From positions 1-64,000 of the forward strand of contig NZ_JAKZAM010000013.1 of NCBI RefSeq assembly GCF_022538055.1: 64,000 bases of DNA, written 5' to 3'. A program made the translations under genes and the position numbers. The notes beneath the pieces were generated by a model. That model saw nothing but the letters and a program-made list of their open reading frames with translations. It did not search any database and was not told the DNA's origin. Source of the stretch: Cognataquiflexum nitidum (GTDB lineage: Bacteria > Bacteroidota > Bacteroidia > Cytophagales > Cyclobacteriaceae). Below are positions 18,011 through 27,451 of this stretch, one piece after another; the stretch's first letter is position 1; each line of letters starts with the position of its first letter.

Positions 18011-19345
18011 ATGCAGGCAATAGAAAATAAACCAAGACTCAGTTTTTGGCAGATCTGGAACATGAGTTTCGGGTTTTTGGGGATCCAGTTTGGATTCGCC
18101 CTTCAAGGCGGTTTTATGTCAAGGATATTCCAAACCTTAGGCGCAGATAAAGACGCTATTCCTATGCTTTGGATAGCAGCACCACTGACTGGATTGCTGG
18201 TGCAGCCGATTGTCGGGTATCTCAGTGACCGTACCTGGCATCCAAGATATGGAAGAAGAAAGCCTTTTTTCTTAATCGGTGCAGTTTTAAGTACCATAGC
18301 CTTGTTTTTTGCACCATATTCTTCGGCTCTTTGGATGGCTGCCGGTGCTCTATGGATTCTCGATGCTTCCATCAATATCAGCATGGAGCCTTTTAGAGCC
18401 TTGGTGGCGGACAAACTTCCTGACAGCCAAAGATCTTATGGATTTGTGGTTCAGACTCTCATCATTGGTATTGGGACCTGGGTGGCGAGTAACCTTCCGT
18501 GGTTTATGACACAGCTGGGGGTACCAAATACTGCAGCGCCTGGAGTGGTTCCTGAATCTGTCAAATTTGCTTTTGCGATAGGTGCAGTAGTGCTTTTTAG
18601 TTCAATTTTGTACACCATCCTCACTACAGATGAGTATCCACCGGATGATCTTGAAGCACTCAAAAAAGAAAATGAGGAAAGCAAAGGCTTCCTCAACGGA
18701 CTCATTGAGATCTTTAAAAATATTTCAGGGATGCCAAAAGTCATGAAACAATTGGGTTTGGTTCAGTTTTTTTCTTGGTTTGCCTTTTTTACAATGTGGA
18801 GTTTTGCCACTCCGGCCATCACAGAACATATCTTCAAAGCCACTGATACCACATCTCAAATATATAATGATGCAGCAGACAGTGTGGGCAATTATTTGGG
18901 TACATATGGATTAGTATCGATGTTTTTTGCTTTAATCTTGGCTTTTGTGACAAGCAAGGTCAAGATCAACAGGAAACTTCTTCACATGGTCAGCCTCATA
19001 GCCGGAGGATTTGGCTTCATCTTAATTTACTATATATCTGAACCTTGGATGCTGCACCTTTGCTTTGCATTGGTTGGAATAGCATGGGCAAGTATACTTT
19101 CCATGCCTTATGCAATGCTTTCGAGTGCAGTCAATCCGAAGCAGATGGGCGTGTATATGGGTATATTCAACATGTTTATTGTCATTCCTCAAATTGTGGC
19201 GGCATTGGGTGGTATAAATTTCTTGTATAAGTTTTTATTTGGAGAGGAAGTAATATATACAATGGTTTTGGCAGGATGCTCCCTGATTGTTGCAGGATTA
19301 AGCAACCTTTTGATTACAAATCGAAATGCCACACATGACCTATAA
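18011..19345 (+). CDS. MFS sugar transporter (maltose/oligosaccharide type)
   Basis: 444 residues with about twelve membrane segments. The loop motif [18 protein letters not shown] after the second helix is characteristic of the SLC45/GPH-like sugar carriers. Such proteins bring di- or oligosaccharides through the inner membrane by cation symport. It follows the alpha-glucosidase and is closed by a terminator, so the two form one unit. Maltose or maltodextrin is the likely substrate given its neighbours (inference). Confidence 0.85.
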   Translation: MQAIENKPRLSFWQIWNMSFGFLGIQFGFALQGGFMSRIFQTLGADKDAIPMLWIAAPLTGLLVQPIVGYLSDRTWHPRYGRRKPFFLIGAVLSTIALFFAPYSSALWMAAGALWILDASINISMEPFRALVADKLPDSQRSYGFVVQTLIIGIGTWVASNLPWFMTQLGVPNTAAPGVVPESVKFAFAIGAVVLFSSILYTILTTDEYPPDDLEALKKENEESKGFLNGLIEIFKNISGMPKVMKQLGLVQFFSWFAFFTMWSFATPAITEHIFKATDTTSQIYNDAADSVGNYLGTYGLVSMFFALILAFVTSKVKINRKLLHMVSLIAGGFGFILIYYISEPWMLHLCFALVGIAWASILSMPYAMLSSAVNPKQMGVYMGIFNMFIVIPQIVAALGGINFLYKFLFGEEVIYTMVLAGCSLIVAGLSNLLITNRNATHDL

Positions 19346-19368
19346 GCAAGATAAATTCATGATTTATC

Positions 19369-19403
19369 AATACCGCTATCTTAAAAAATAGCGGTATTTT
19401 TGT
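19369..19403 (+). terminator. Terminator after the MFS gene
   Basis: The 11-base arms AATACCGCTAT (19369-19379) and ATAGCGGTATT (19389-19399) pair perfectly, followed by T-rich sequence. Confidence 0.85.
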
Positions 19404-19420
19404 TTACCTAAGCTTGAAAA

Positions 19421-20290
19421 ATGAAAAAAATATCCATCACAGGCGTACCTGAGCATTTTAATTTTCCTTGGTTACAAGTCATTGAAAAACAACCTTTTTT
19501 GAATCAGGGCATTCTTTTGGAATGGCACAATGAACCAAAAGGTTCAGGCGAAATGAACAGATCTTTGAGGAAAGGTGAGACGGACATAGCTGTTGTATTG
19601 ACAGAAAGTTTTGTCAAGGATAAGATTGAAGGAAACCCCGCTTTAATGGTAGGTTATCACGTGGAATCTCCTTTGGTTTGGGGAATTCATGGATCGGGAA
19701 AATCTACAGTTGTAGACATCTCCCAACTAGGGCATGGTGAATTTGTTATTAGCAGGTATGGTTCAGGTTCTCATTTAATGGCTTTTTTATTAGCCAAAAG
19801 GGAAGGTTGGGACCTGGACAACCTTGATTTTGAAGTGGTGGGTGACCTTGATGGAGCAAAGGAAGCACTACAGGATGAAATCCATAAGCTTTTTCTTTGG
19901 GAAAAATATACCACCAAACCTTTGGTAGATATTGGGGTTTTTAAAAGAATCGGCGAAATTCCTACACCTTGGCCATGCTTTGTTATGGTGGCCAATCCCA
20001 ACATTCTGGAAAAACATCCTGAAATTGTTGGCAGACTGAGGGAGTTGGTCTATAATCAATCTATGGAAAACATTCAAAAACCTGATTTCCCATATGTATT
20101 GAGCGAAAAATATAAAATTAACATCGAGGACATCAAATCCTGGCTGTCTCAGACAAGATGGGCAAAAAATGGAAGAATATCCATAAAAACGCTGAAAGAA
20201 ACGATGGAAATTTTAAAGAATTTAAACCTGATCCAAAAGACAGTTGAACCGGAAAAACTTGTATTTACACCGCTTGTTGGGCTTTATTGA
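19421..20290 (+). CDS. Periplasmic-binding-protein-like (type II fold) protein without a signal peptide
   Basis: 289 residues. The order of segments resembles NMT1/ThiY-type binding proteins: an early GVPEHFNFPW, a ligand-loop stretch around SRYGSGSHLMAFLLAKREGW, and IPTPWPCFVMVANP. There is no signal peptide or lipobox, so it is probably cytoplasmic, unlike classical transport binding proteins; a similar soluble family is known in yeasts and bacteria. The ligand is unknown. It overlaps the 3' end of the convergent histidine kinase gene by about 26 bases. Confidence 0.6.
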   Translation: MKKISITGVPEHFNFPWLQVIEKQPFLNQGILLEWHNEPKGSGEMNRSLRKGETDIAVVLTESFVKDKIEGNPALMVGYHVESPLVWGIHGSGKSTVVDISQLGHGEFVISRYGSGSHLMAFLLAKREGWDLDNLDFEVVGDLDGAKEALQDEIHKLFLWEKYTTKPLVDIGVFKRIGEIPTPWPCFVMVANPNILEKHPEIVGRLRELVYNQSMENIQKPDFPYVLSEKYKINIEDIKSWLSQTRWAKNGRISIKTLKETMEILKNLNLIQKTVEPEKLVFTPLVGLY

Positions 20291-22220
20291 CAGTAATACT
20301 TTGCAAAAGTAAAATGGCTTTTGTCCCCTCTCCTTTCTTACTTTCAAGTATCAAAGCTCCCTCCATCAATCCCAAAAATTCCTTGCAAAGATTCAAACCA
20401 AGCCCTGTGCCTTTTTCTTTATCCGTTCCTACACTTGATTCCAATAAAGATACATTCTGGTGGAGAATGGTATCTAATTGGATTTCACTCATTCCAAGCC
20501 CATAATCCTGAATCACAAGCTTGGTTAAATCTCCTTCCTTTTGGGAATAAATATCAATATTCGAGCCTTTGTTTGAAAATTTGATAGCATTGCTAAGAAG
20601 ATTCCGAATGATCAACTGAAGTAGGTCTTGATCTACCAATGCGATCTCCTCGATGATATTGGTTGTAATTGTAATCTCTTTTGAATTGGCTTGATACTGA
20701 AGCAATTCCAAACAAGGTCTGATTACCTTTTTGATATTGGTGGGCAGCAATTGGACTTTAAAACCTTCCATTTGGGACTTGGACCAACTCAAAATATTAT
20801 CCATATTTTCGAAAAGCCCATCCACGTTTCTTTTGAGAATATGTGAAATCCCATCAAACTCCTCTCGGCTTAGTTCCTGTGAATGTAAAAGATCCAAGAC
20901 TCCTTTCAACTGTGCAACGGGGCTTTTGAGGTCATGTCCCAATATAGAAAGAATCCTGTTTTTACTTCTGTTGGATTCGGTCAACTCAAAAGACTTTTTC
21001 TGAAGTTCCTTTTTTTGTTCTTCAAGTATGGAACGCTTTTCCTGAAGTCTGTTATTGGCATCTCTTTTCTTTTTTAATAATATTCCCAACCAAAATAACA
21101 TTCCAAGCAGAAGCGCAGAAAAAATCAAAAACATGATCAAAATCTTATTGAAACTTTTAATTTCCAGCGCTTTCAATGAATTTTGAATCTTGAGGTAATT
21201 GATTTCAGCGTCTGACTTCTCCACTTCAAACATGGCTTGCAATAGCGAAAACCTATCCTTGTTTGAGGCTTCATCCATCGCCTCTTGTAGTTGTAAATAT
21301 GCTTTTTGATACTTAAAGGCTAATGGTATATTGCCCTGAGAATCGTGTACTGTGGAAAGGACTTTATAAGTTTTTGATAGCTCATCATTCAGACCGTATT
21401 CAGTGGATATATCCAAACCCTTTTTCAGGTAATCCAATGCTTTTTTTGATTCCCCATTCAGAAAGTATGCTTTTCCTAACCTGTGTAATACCGAGGCCTC
21501 AAATGTCCTAAGTGCATCAGGTGTGGAAACCTCAATTGAATAATCATAGCTTTCTATGGCTTCTTGAATTTGTCCTTTTTCAAGGTAAATGTCTCCAATG
21601 ACCCTATGGGTAAAACTTCCAAAATAATTTTCCCCAAATACTTCATTTGACCTTAACGCTTCCTGTGCAAAATAATATGCAGAATCCAGATCCCCCTTCA
21701 TGGAATAATTGAGTGCAAGGTTATTAAGGCTCCTTATTATCAGGTAAGAATCATTTACTTCTTTCCCTAATTTATACCCTTCTTTAAATTTCCTTATCGC
21801 CTCTTCATAATTCTTTTGTTGAAAATAAAGTGCGCCAAGGTTATTCAATACCATTCCTAGTTCTCCTTTTTGGTTGTGCGCAAGTCCTATCAGATAGGCA
21901 TCTTTTGAGTACCTAAAAGCTTTGTCCCAGACGCCCAACCGGTAATAAATCCAACCAAGATTTCCTTTTGCAAGGCTTATTTGCAAGCTATCATTAAGTT
22001 CAGTAGCCAATTCATCGGCCCTTTGGCCCCAAATTAAGGCTTGTGACAAGTCTTTTTCTCTTGTCAAAAAAGTCAACCGATTTAATGCGGATAATCTTTC
22101 TTCTCGGGAGACTTCATGAGACAGCAAATGATTCAAACTATCAATCTCTCTAGATTGGGCAAGGATATCTAGTGACGCACAGAATAAAAGGATGAAATAC
22201 AAAAATGACTTATTCATCAA
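20265..22220 (-). CDS. TPR-containing sensor histidine kinase
   Basis: 651 residues. In order: signal peptide (1-22); about six TPR units (about 45-320) in the periplasm; one membrane helix (about 359-382); a coiled linker; a HisKA dimerisation helix with ILGHDLKSPV (phospho-acceptor His429); and an ATPase domain with an N box near RNLLSNAIKFSN and a G box near DYGLGMS and GTGLGL. It would phosphorylate a response regulator after sensing an unknown signal; no response regulator is adjacent, so it is an orphan kinase. Same-strand neighbour: subtilase, 75 bases upstream. Confidence 0.88.
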   Translation of the reverse strand: MMNKSFLYFILLFCASLDILAQSREIDSLNHLLSHEVSREERLSALNRLTFLTREKDLSQALIWGQRADELATELNDSLQISLAKGNLGWIYYRLGVWDKAFRYSKDAYLIGLAHNQKGELGMVLNNLGALYFQQKNYEEAIRKFKEGYKLGKEVNDSYLIIRSLNNLALNYSMKGDLDSAYYFAQEALRSNEVFGENYFGSFTHRVIGDIYLEKGQIQEAIESYDYSIEVSTPDALRTFEASVLHRLGKAYFLNGESKKALDYLKKGLDISTEYGLNDELSKTYKVLSTVHDSQGNIPLAFKYQKAYLQLQEAMDEASNKDRFSLLQAMFEVEKSDAEINYLKIQNSLKALEIKSFNKILIMFLIFSALLLGMLFWLGILLKKKRDANNRLQEKRSILEEQKKELQKKSFELTESNRSKNRILSILGHDLKSPVAQLKGVLDLLHSQELSREEFDGISHILKRNVDGLFENMDNILSWSKSQMEGFKVQLLPTNIKKVIRPCLELLQYQANSKEITITTNIIEEIALVDQDLLQLIIRNLLSNAIKFSNKGSNIDIYSQKEGDLTKLVIQDYGLGMSEIQLDTILHQNVSLLESSVGTDKEKGTGLGLNLCKEFLGLMEGALILESKKGEGTKAILLLQSITVNKAQQAV

Positions 22221-22295
22221 GAAAAATTTTTTTGAGAAGATCTAAGCTCTGCGAATGTATGTAAATATCTGTAAACCATCAAAATCATGAATGAT

Positions 22296-23534
22296 TCATT
22301 TTCCAACACCTCTAAATGCGATCGGATCTGAAGGGGAAATCGGATAATTAAGCGCATAGCCATCTGAGCCAATCTCACCCAAAACTCTAAGCCCGGCAAC
22401 ATGAGGTGCCGACATTGAAGTGCCTGAAAAGTACCTATATCTCCCTCCGATTGTAGTGGATAAAACATTGACTCCCGGGGCTGCATACTTGATAGGGAAA
22501 CCATAGTGAGAAAACCACGCATATTTATCTAAAGCATCAATCGCAGAGACAGTTATGGTGTATGTACCATTTACCCTAGCCGGACTAAATGAAGTGGCCG
22601 GAAGGCTGGAATTTCCTGAAGCGATGACCATCCATATTTTTTTATTCTCAGAGGCATTTAGCACAGCATCATCAAAAGCCCTGCTTTTGTCAAATCCTCC
22701 AAAACTCAGATTAGCAACATCACCCGGGATACCGACTTTGCCAACATGGTCAATCCCAGCTATCATACCCGAATAGGTAAACAGGGCGGATGGCCCGAAA
22801 AATATTTTAACAGGAACAAGATGAACACCTGCCGCTACCCCAACTACTCCAAACAAATTATCCAAGGCTCCTATAGTCCCTGCTACATGTGTTCCATGTC
22901 CATGCTCATCGATAAAACACAAATCCTTATTTACGGGATGATATGCGTCAAATGCTTTATCAATACAGACATTAAGGTCAGGATGGTCGAGCTGGATTCC
23001 GGTATCCACCACAAAAACAGTATTCTTACCTTTATATGCAAAAGGCCCCCCTACTCTTTTGATCCCCCAAGGAACGATTTGAGTATTTACAGGATCCGAA
23101 GTGCCTTTTGGATCGGAATTTTTCGGAAGCTCTCCCAAAGTACCTGTCCTGTCTTGCTCTACATATTTCACTAAAGGATCATTTTTAACCTGCTCAAGTT
23201 TATTTTTATCCATTTTGGCGCAAAAACCGTTGAGTACTGAAGAATATACCCATTTAAGACTATCTTCCGAAATCCTGTATTTGGACAATAAATTGATAGT
23301 TTCTCTTTTCATTGATAGTTCCCTGGAAGAATTGTCAGTCGTATTTATTCTCCCGGAGATTTTTTCTTCATGGAAAACAACAATATATTGATCCTCTACC
23401 GGCACAGTGGGTACAAAAGAGGAAAATTCCAGTTTCTGAATGGGCTCAAGATCTGAAGATTCATCAGGTGAACAAGAAAAAAACAGATATAAGGCAAAAA
23501 AACAAACAAATCCAAAAACCGGGTTTGACTTCAT
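22296..23534 (-). CDS. Subtilisin-family (S8) serine protease, lipoprotein
   Basis: 412 residues. The signal peptide ends in a lipobox (FSC, Cys21). An I9-type inhibitor prodomain follows (about 47-126, DQYIVVFHEE to YVEQD). The catalytic domain has Asp177 (VVDTGIQLDHPDL), His213 (HGHGTHVAG) and Ser373 (GTSMSAPHVAG), all intact. It is expected to be secreted, lipid-anchored and self-processed. A second frame open over 22217-22522 is a shadow, and the protein ends normally, so there is no frameshift. Confidence 0.9.
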   Translation of the reverse strand: MKSNPVFGFVCFFALYLFFSCSPDESSDLEPIQKLEFSSFVPTVPVEDQYIVVFHEEKISGRINTTDNSSRELSMKRETINLLSKYRISEDSLKWVYSSVLNGFCAKMDKNKLEQVKNDPLVKYVEQDRTGTLGELPKNSDPKGTSDPVNTQIVPWGIKRVGGPFAYKGKNTVFVVDTGIQLDHPDLNVCIDKAFDAYHPVNKDLCFIDEHGHGTHVAGTIGALDNLFGVVGVAAGVHLVPVKIFFGPSALFTYSGMIAGIDHVGKVGIPGDVANLSFGGFDKSRAFDDAVLNASENKKIWMVIASGNSSLPATSFSPARVNGTYTITVSAIDALDKYAWFSHYGFPIKYAAPGVNVLSTTIGGRYRYFSGTSMSAPHVAGLRVLGEIGSDGYALNYPISPSDPIAFRGVGK

Positions 23535-23560
23535 ATAGTATTAATTTCTGGTTGAAGGTA

Positions 23561-24241
23561 CTAATTTATTAAAAAAGTAATGATTTTTTTCATGCCCAAT
23601 GGGTCATTTGGGTCAAGTTTATTTTCTTTGATAAATTCCTTCATTTCATCGTTTCTGCCTCCTGCCCATTCTTTCAATCCTGCACTGTTTGTTTTTATCT
23701 CAGTTGATTGCATACCTTTGATTTTGAAGTACTTAATATCATGTCTAAATGTGTCATACTGAGGTCCTGAATACCCATCTCGCTGACCGCTTGGCCTTAT
23801 CAAAGTCTTTTTATGGGAAGCAATATATTTTTCACCGTCTTTCTCAAAAAGTATTTCGACCAATTGAGGCTTACCCTGCAGGTATTCCATTTTAAACCTT
23901 CGTACCTCTTCTCCCGGTACTTCTATCCATTCCCAGTTCCTAAGCAAAAGCGGTTCTGAATCCTCCCCTCCGGTTTGTATATAAACTTCATTTTTATCCA
24001 ATAAAATATTGAAGGGAATCTCGCTGTAATCTTTTCCACCTTCAAGACCAATTTTGCCCAGAGGCGGAACATCAAATAAAAAAGGCGTTCCCTTCAATCC
24101 ATCACTCTTAGGATTGATCCTAAAAGTGCCAAGGTATTGTTGGTACTGACTATTCAAGGAAGGGTTGGTCTGACTTTCTGCAGAATGGATACAAGCCAAA
24201 CCAAGAAAAAACATAAAAAGGAAAGGAATTAATCTCTTCAT
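23561..24241 (-). CDS. Secreted hypothetical protein
   Basis: 226 residues with a signal peptide ending near AESQ. No domain is recognised. The sequence has alternating beta strands (VYIQTGGEDSEPLLLRNWEW, then RRFKMEYLQGKPQLVEILFEKDGEKY) and a charged C-terminal helix. It lies 26 bases before the subtilase gene on the same strand and is likely co-transcribed with it. Confidence 0.55.
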   Translation of the reverse strand: MKRLIPFLFMFFLGLACIHSAESQTNPSLNSQYQQYLGTFRINPKSDGLKGTPFLFDVPPLGKIGLEGGKDYSEIPFNILLDKNEVYIQTGGEDSEPLLLRNWEWIEVPGEEVRRFKMEYLQGKPQLVEILFEKDGEKYIASHKKTLIRPSGQRDGYSGPQYDTFRHDIKYFKIKGMQSTEIKTNSAGLKEWAGGRNDEMKEFIKENKLDPNDPLGMKKIITFLIN

Positions 24242-24337
24242 GATAGATAAGTAAGGATGGAAGACAATCTAAATTAACTAAACTATTCCCGATTATAAAA
24301 TACTTCCGCTCTCCGATTATATAATTACTTTTGCAAC

Positions 24338-25237
24338 ATGAAAGAAACCATCCTCTCGCTCTCCCCGCAGCATTGGGAAGATTATGAACTGATTGACACC
24401 GGTGGATTTGAAAAACTGGAAAGATTTGGAGATTTTATCCTCAGCCGACCGGAACCACAGGCGATTTGGGATAAAAGTCTGGATGAAAAAGAATGGCGGG
24501 AAATGGCGCATGCGCATTTTGCGAAGGAAAAAAACAATCCCGAAAAAGGGCAATGGAATGAACTGAAAAAGATTCCACACAATTGGCAGGTCAGCTACAA
24601 AAATCCTGATGGACTGAAAATGAAGCTCAATCTTGCCATGACTTCTTTCAAACATATCGGACTTTTTCCCGAACAGGCGGTAAATTGGGATTATATATCT
24701 GATACATTGAAAAGCTTTCCGGTAAAATCTCCCAAAGTTCTCAATCTATTCGCGTACACTGGAGCATCGTCTGTTGCTGCCAAAGCCTGCGGTGCAGATG
24801 TCACGCACCTGGATTCTGTCAAGCAGGTGGTCACTTGGTCCAAACATAATATGGAATCTTCCGGTCAGGATGGAATCCGTTGGATAGTGGACGATGCAAT
24901 GAAATTTATCAGAAGGGAAGTTCGCCGGGGAAACAAGTACCATGGAATTATCCTTGACCCGCCGGCATATGGACGTGGTCCGGATGGGGAAAAATGGATT
25001 TTGGAAGAACAGATCAATGAAATGCTCAAACTTTGTGCAGAGCTTTTGGACCCTGAGCACCATTTCCTGATTTTGAATATGTATTCTCTGAGCTTCAGTT
25101 CGATGATCGCCGCTAACCTTGTCAAATCCAACTTCAAAGAAATCAACAATGCCGAGCACGGTGAGTTATACCTCGTAGATCGATTCAAAAAGAACTTGCC
25201 GCTGGGGATTTTCTTTAGGTTTAGAAGTGGAATGTAA
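24338..25237 (+). CDS. Class I SAM-dependent methyltransferase (RlmI/RlmK-like)
   Basis: 299 residues. The N-terminal RNA-binding-like half contains FKHIGLFPEQAVNW. The Rossmann core starts at KVLNLFAYTGASSVAAKACGA (SAM motif I), followed by THLDSVKQ (acidic ribose site) and the catalytic LDPPAYGRGP. This resembles 23S rRNA cytosine-C5 methyltransferases, but it lacks their N-terminal PUA-type domain, so the exact RNA target is uncertain. A TACTTTTG box (24326-24333) ends only five bases before the start codon, so the transcript may be leaderless. Confidence 0.75.
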   Translation: MKETILSLSPQHWEDYELIDTGGFEKLERFGDFILSRPEPQAIWDKSLDEKEWREMAHAHFAKEKNNPEKGQWNELKKIPHNWQVSYKNPDGLKMKLNLAMTSFKHIGLFPEQAVNWDYISDTLKSFPVKSPKVLNLFAYTGASSVAAKACGADVTHLDSVKQVVTWSKHNMESSGQDGIRWIVDDAMKFIRREVRRGNKYHGIILDPPAYGRGPDGEKWILEEQINEMLKLCAELLDPEHHFLILNMYSLSFSSMIAANLVKSNFKEINNAEHGELYLVDRFKKNLPLGIFFRFRSGM

Positions 25238-25411
25238 AGGTTGTAATTGTTGTAGTGGCTGTAGGGGTTATAATGGTTGTAATTGTTGTAATTGTTATAG
25301 TTGTTGTCTGCTTCGCGTGGTCAGGTTCTCGGAATTAATAATTCTGAATTATGAATTATGAATTGATTTCTCCAATCTCATATCTCCCGTCTCAAATCTC
25401 CCTTCTAAAAA
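25238..25411 (+). repeat. TTGTAATTG/TTGTAGTGG short-unit tract
   Basis: The tract is a run of 9-base words such as TTGTAATTG and TTGTAGTGG, then a fragment GTTGTCTGCTTCGCG related to the tracts at 30739 and 32034, then repeated words (AATTATG, TCTCCC). No gene is visible. It belongs to the family of low-complexity intergenic tracts seen elsewhere in the window. Confidence 0.6.
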
Positions 25412-26596
25412 ATGAATCACCGTCAACTTTTCCTCTCCCACCTCGCGCAGACTACTGACTTTCCTTTGATGATAGAAATCGAAAAGGCAGAAGGAATCTA
25501 CATGTATGGGCCTGAGGGAAAAGAATATATGGACCTCATTTCAGGAATCGGCGTCAGCAATGTCGGTCACCGCCATCCGAAAGTCCTCGAAGCCATCCAT
25601 AAGCAGTTGGACAAATACCTTCACCTGATGGTTTATGGAGAATATGTACAAAGTCCTCAGGTTCAATTGGCTAAAGCACTTTGTGACACCCTTCCTTCCT
25701 ACCTTGATAACGTCTATTTTGTCAACTCCGGAAGCGAAGCCGTGGAAGGTGCGCTGAAATTGGCGAAGCGTTATACCAACCGCCGAGAAATCATTTCTTG
25801 CGTCAATGCCTACCACGGTTCTTCCCATGGTTCACTTTCCGTCGGCGGCAATGAAATTTTCAAAAGAGCCTACCGTCCCCTTTTGCCAGGAATCAAAAAT
25901 GTGGTTTACGGAAGTTATCACCAACTTGATGAAATCACGGAAGATACTGCAGCTTTCATAGTCGAGACCATTCAGGGCGAAGCGGGAATCAAGGTAGCCT
26001 GTTCGGATTATTTTAAGGCTTTACGCAGAAAATGTGATGAGACCGGCACCTTATTGGTTTTGGATGAGATTCAGGCGGGATATGGGAGAACAGGCAAGTT
26101 TTGGGCATTTGAGCATTTTGAGATTGTACCTGATATATTGGTCTGTGCCAAAGGTATGGGTGGAGGAATGCCGATCGGTGCTTTCATTGCCAACAAAGAC
26201 GTCATGGGTGCATTCAAAAACAACCCCCTGTTGGGACATATCACTACCTTCGGTGGTCATCCTGTTTCAGCAGCCGCCTCATTGGCCACGATTAAAATTA
26301 TTCAGGAAGAAAAGCTTTTGGAACAAGTGGAGGGAAAAGCAAATCTCTTTAAAAAACTGCTCGTGCATCCCAAAATCAAATACATCCGCAACAAAGGGCT
26401 AATGATGGCTGTAGAATTTGAGTCTTTCGAAGTTCTAAAACCAATCATCGACAGGGCTATCGAAAATGGAGTCATTACCGATTGGTTTCTTTTTTGCGAT
26501 GATGCGATGCGGATAGCACCGCCTCTGATCATTACCGAGAAAGAAATAGAAAAAGCATGTGGGGTGATTTTGGAGGCGATTGAGGGGAGATTTTAA
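25412..26596 (+). CDS. Class III PLP-dependent aminotransferase
   Basis: 394 residues, full length for the fold-type I class III group (acetylornithine, ornithine or 4-aminobutyrate type). Motifs are the VNSGSEAVEGALKLAKR phosphate/cofactor region, NAYHGSSHG, LLVLDEIQAGYGRTGK (Asp218 contacts the pyridine N) and CAKGMGGGMPIG with the Schiff-base Lys247. The product cannot be fixed from sequence alone; many Bacteroidetes annotate this protein only as an aspartate-aminotransferase-family member. It is flanked on both sides by short-unit tracts. Confidence 0.82.
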   Translation: MNHRQLFLSHLAQTTDFPLMIEIEKAEGIYMYGPEGKEYMDLISGIGVSNVGHRHPKVLEAIHKQLDKYLHLMVYGEYVQSPQVQLAKALCDTLPSYLDNVYFVNSGSEAVEGALKLAKRYTNRREIISCVNAYHGSSHGSLSVGGNEIFKRAYRPLLPGIKNVVYGSYHQLDEITEDTAAFIVETIQGEAGIKVACSDYFKALRRKCDETGTLLVLDEIQAGYGRTGKFWAFEHFEIVPDILVCAKGMGGGMPIGAFIANKDVMGAFKNNPLLGHITTFGGHPVSAAASLATIKIIQEEKLLEQVEGKANLFKKLLVHPKIKYIRNKGLMMAVEFESFEVLKPIIDRAIENGVITDWFLFCDDAMRIAPPLIITEKEIEKACGVILEAIEGRF

Positions 26597-26812
26597 TGGT
26601 TGTAGTGGTTCTAGTGGTTGTCATTGTTATTGGGTTGTCAAGTTGTCGGGTTTTCAGGTTGTCAGGTTCGAGTTGTCAGGATGGGGAATCCGTCATTCTG
26701 AATTTTTCATTTTTAGTTCTAAAATTCCTTAAGTCTTGTTTCTTTCTTGTAATTATCGAGATAGATAATCGGAAAATTTCCGATTATCTATAATTTTTTT
26801 TACATTTATTCC
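26597..26812 (+). repeat. GTTGTC/GGTTGTAG short-unit tract and upstream region of the AbiE pair
   Basis: From 26597 to about 26700 the sequence is made of words such as GGTTGTAGT, GTTGTCA and GGTTGTCAGG, then CCGTCATTCTGA, as in the tract at 32034. The remaining 100 bases before 26813 are AT-rich and contain CGAGATAGATAATCGG followed by CCGATTATCTA, a short inverted repeat (26757-26791) that may be the AbiEi operator (inference). Confidence 0.5.
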
Positions 26813-27451
26813 ATGGAAACATTATTAAAGCTACAGCAATATGCCAATCAACCCATTCCCCATTTTTTGTTGGTTAACTTACTAGGTGATTACAAAAGCC
26901 CGAATGATAAAATCCACGAACTGACGAAATCAGGTTATTTGGAGACTATCAAAAAAGGACTGTATATCTTAGGTTCGAAATTGAGCAGTTCTACTCCTGA
27001 GCCGTTTTTGCTTGCAAATCAAATCTACGGCCCGAGCTATGTGTCAATGGAAAGCGCAATGTCTTTTTATGGAATGATCCCTGAAAAGGTTTTTGGAGTC
27101 AGTTCCATGACAACAAAACCAAGCAAGATCTTCAAAAACTCCATAGGCATATTTACATTTAACAACCTTCCGGAATGCTACTATTCATTGGGAATAAGGA
27201 GTGCTGAAATAGCCCCAAGTCAGCGTGTCTTAATCGCATCTAAAGAGAAAGCCTTATTGGATAAAATCATCTCTTCCAAAGGAATTCAATTGCGGTCAGT
27301 AAAAAGTTTCAAAGAATACCTATTGGAAAACCTTAGGATTGACGACTCAATTCTGAGGGATTTGGATTGTAAAATCATGGCGGAGTGTATTCATGTTTCA
27401 CCAAAAAAAGAAACTATGAAACTTCTCATAAAAACATTAGAAAATCTATGA
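26813..27451 (+). CDS. abiEi: AbiEi-like antitoxin/transcriptional regulator
   Basis: 212 residues. An N-terminal winged-helix type segment (IHELTKSGYLETIKKGLYIL) is followed by the AbiEi-like middle (FLLANQIYGPSYVSMESAMSFYGMIP) and the conserved ASKEKALLDKI stretch. AbiEi proteins repress their own operon and neutralise the AbiEii toxin (type IV toxin-antitoxin). The stop codon overlaps the toxin start codon (ATGA), as expected for translational coupling. An inverted repeat upstream may be its operator. Confidence 0.8.
   Translation: METLLKLQQYANQPIPHFLLVNLLGDYKSPNDKIHELTKSGYLETIKKGLYILGSKLSSSTPEPFLLANQIYGPSYVSMESAMSFYGMIPEKVFGVSSMTTKPSKIFKNSIGIFTFNNLPECYYSLGIRSAEIAPSQRVLIASKEKALLDKIISSKGIQLRSVKSFKEYLLENLRIDDSILRDLDCKIMAECIHVSPKKETMKLLIKTLENL

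Noticed and set aside
22217..22522. Frame overlapping the subtilase C-terminus, considered as evidence of a frameshift
   Set aside because: The subtilase frame itself contains the complete catalytic triad and a normal end; the other frame is a shadow.
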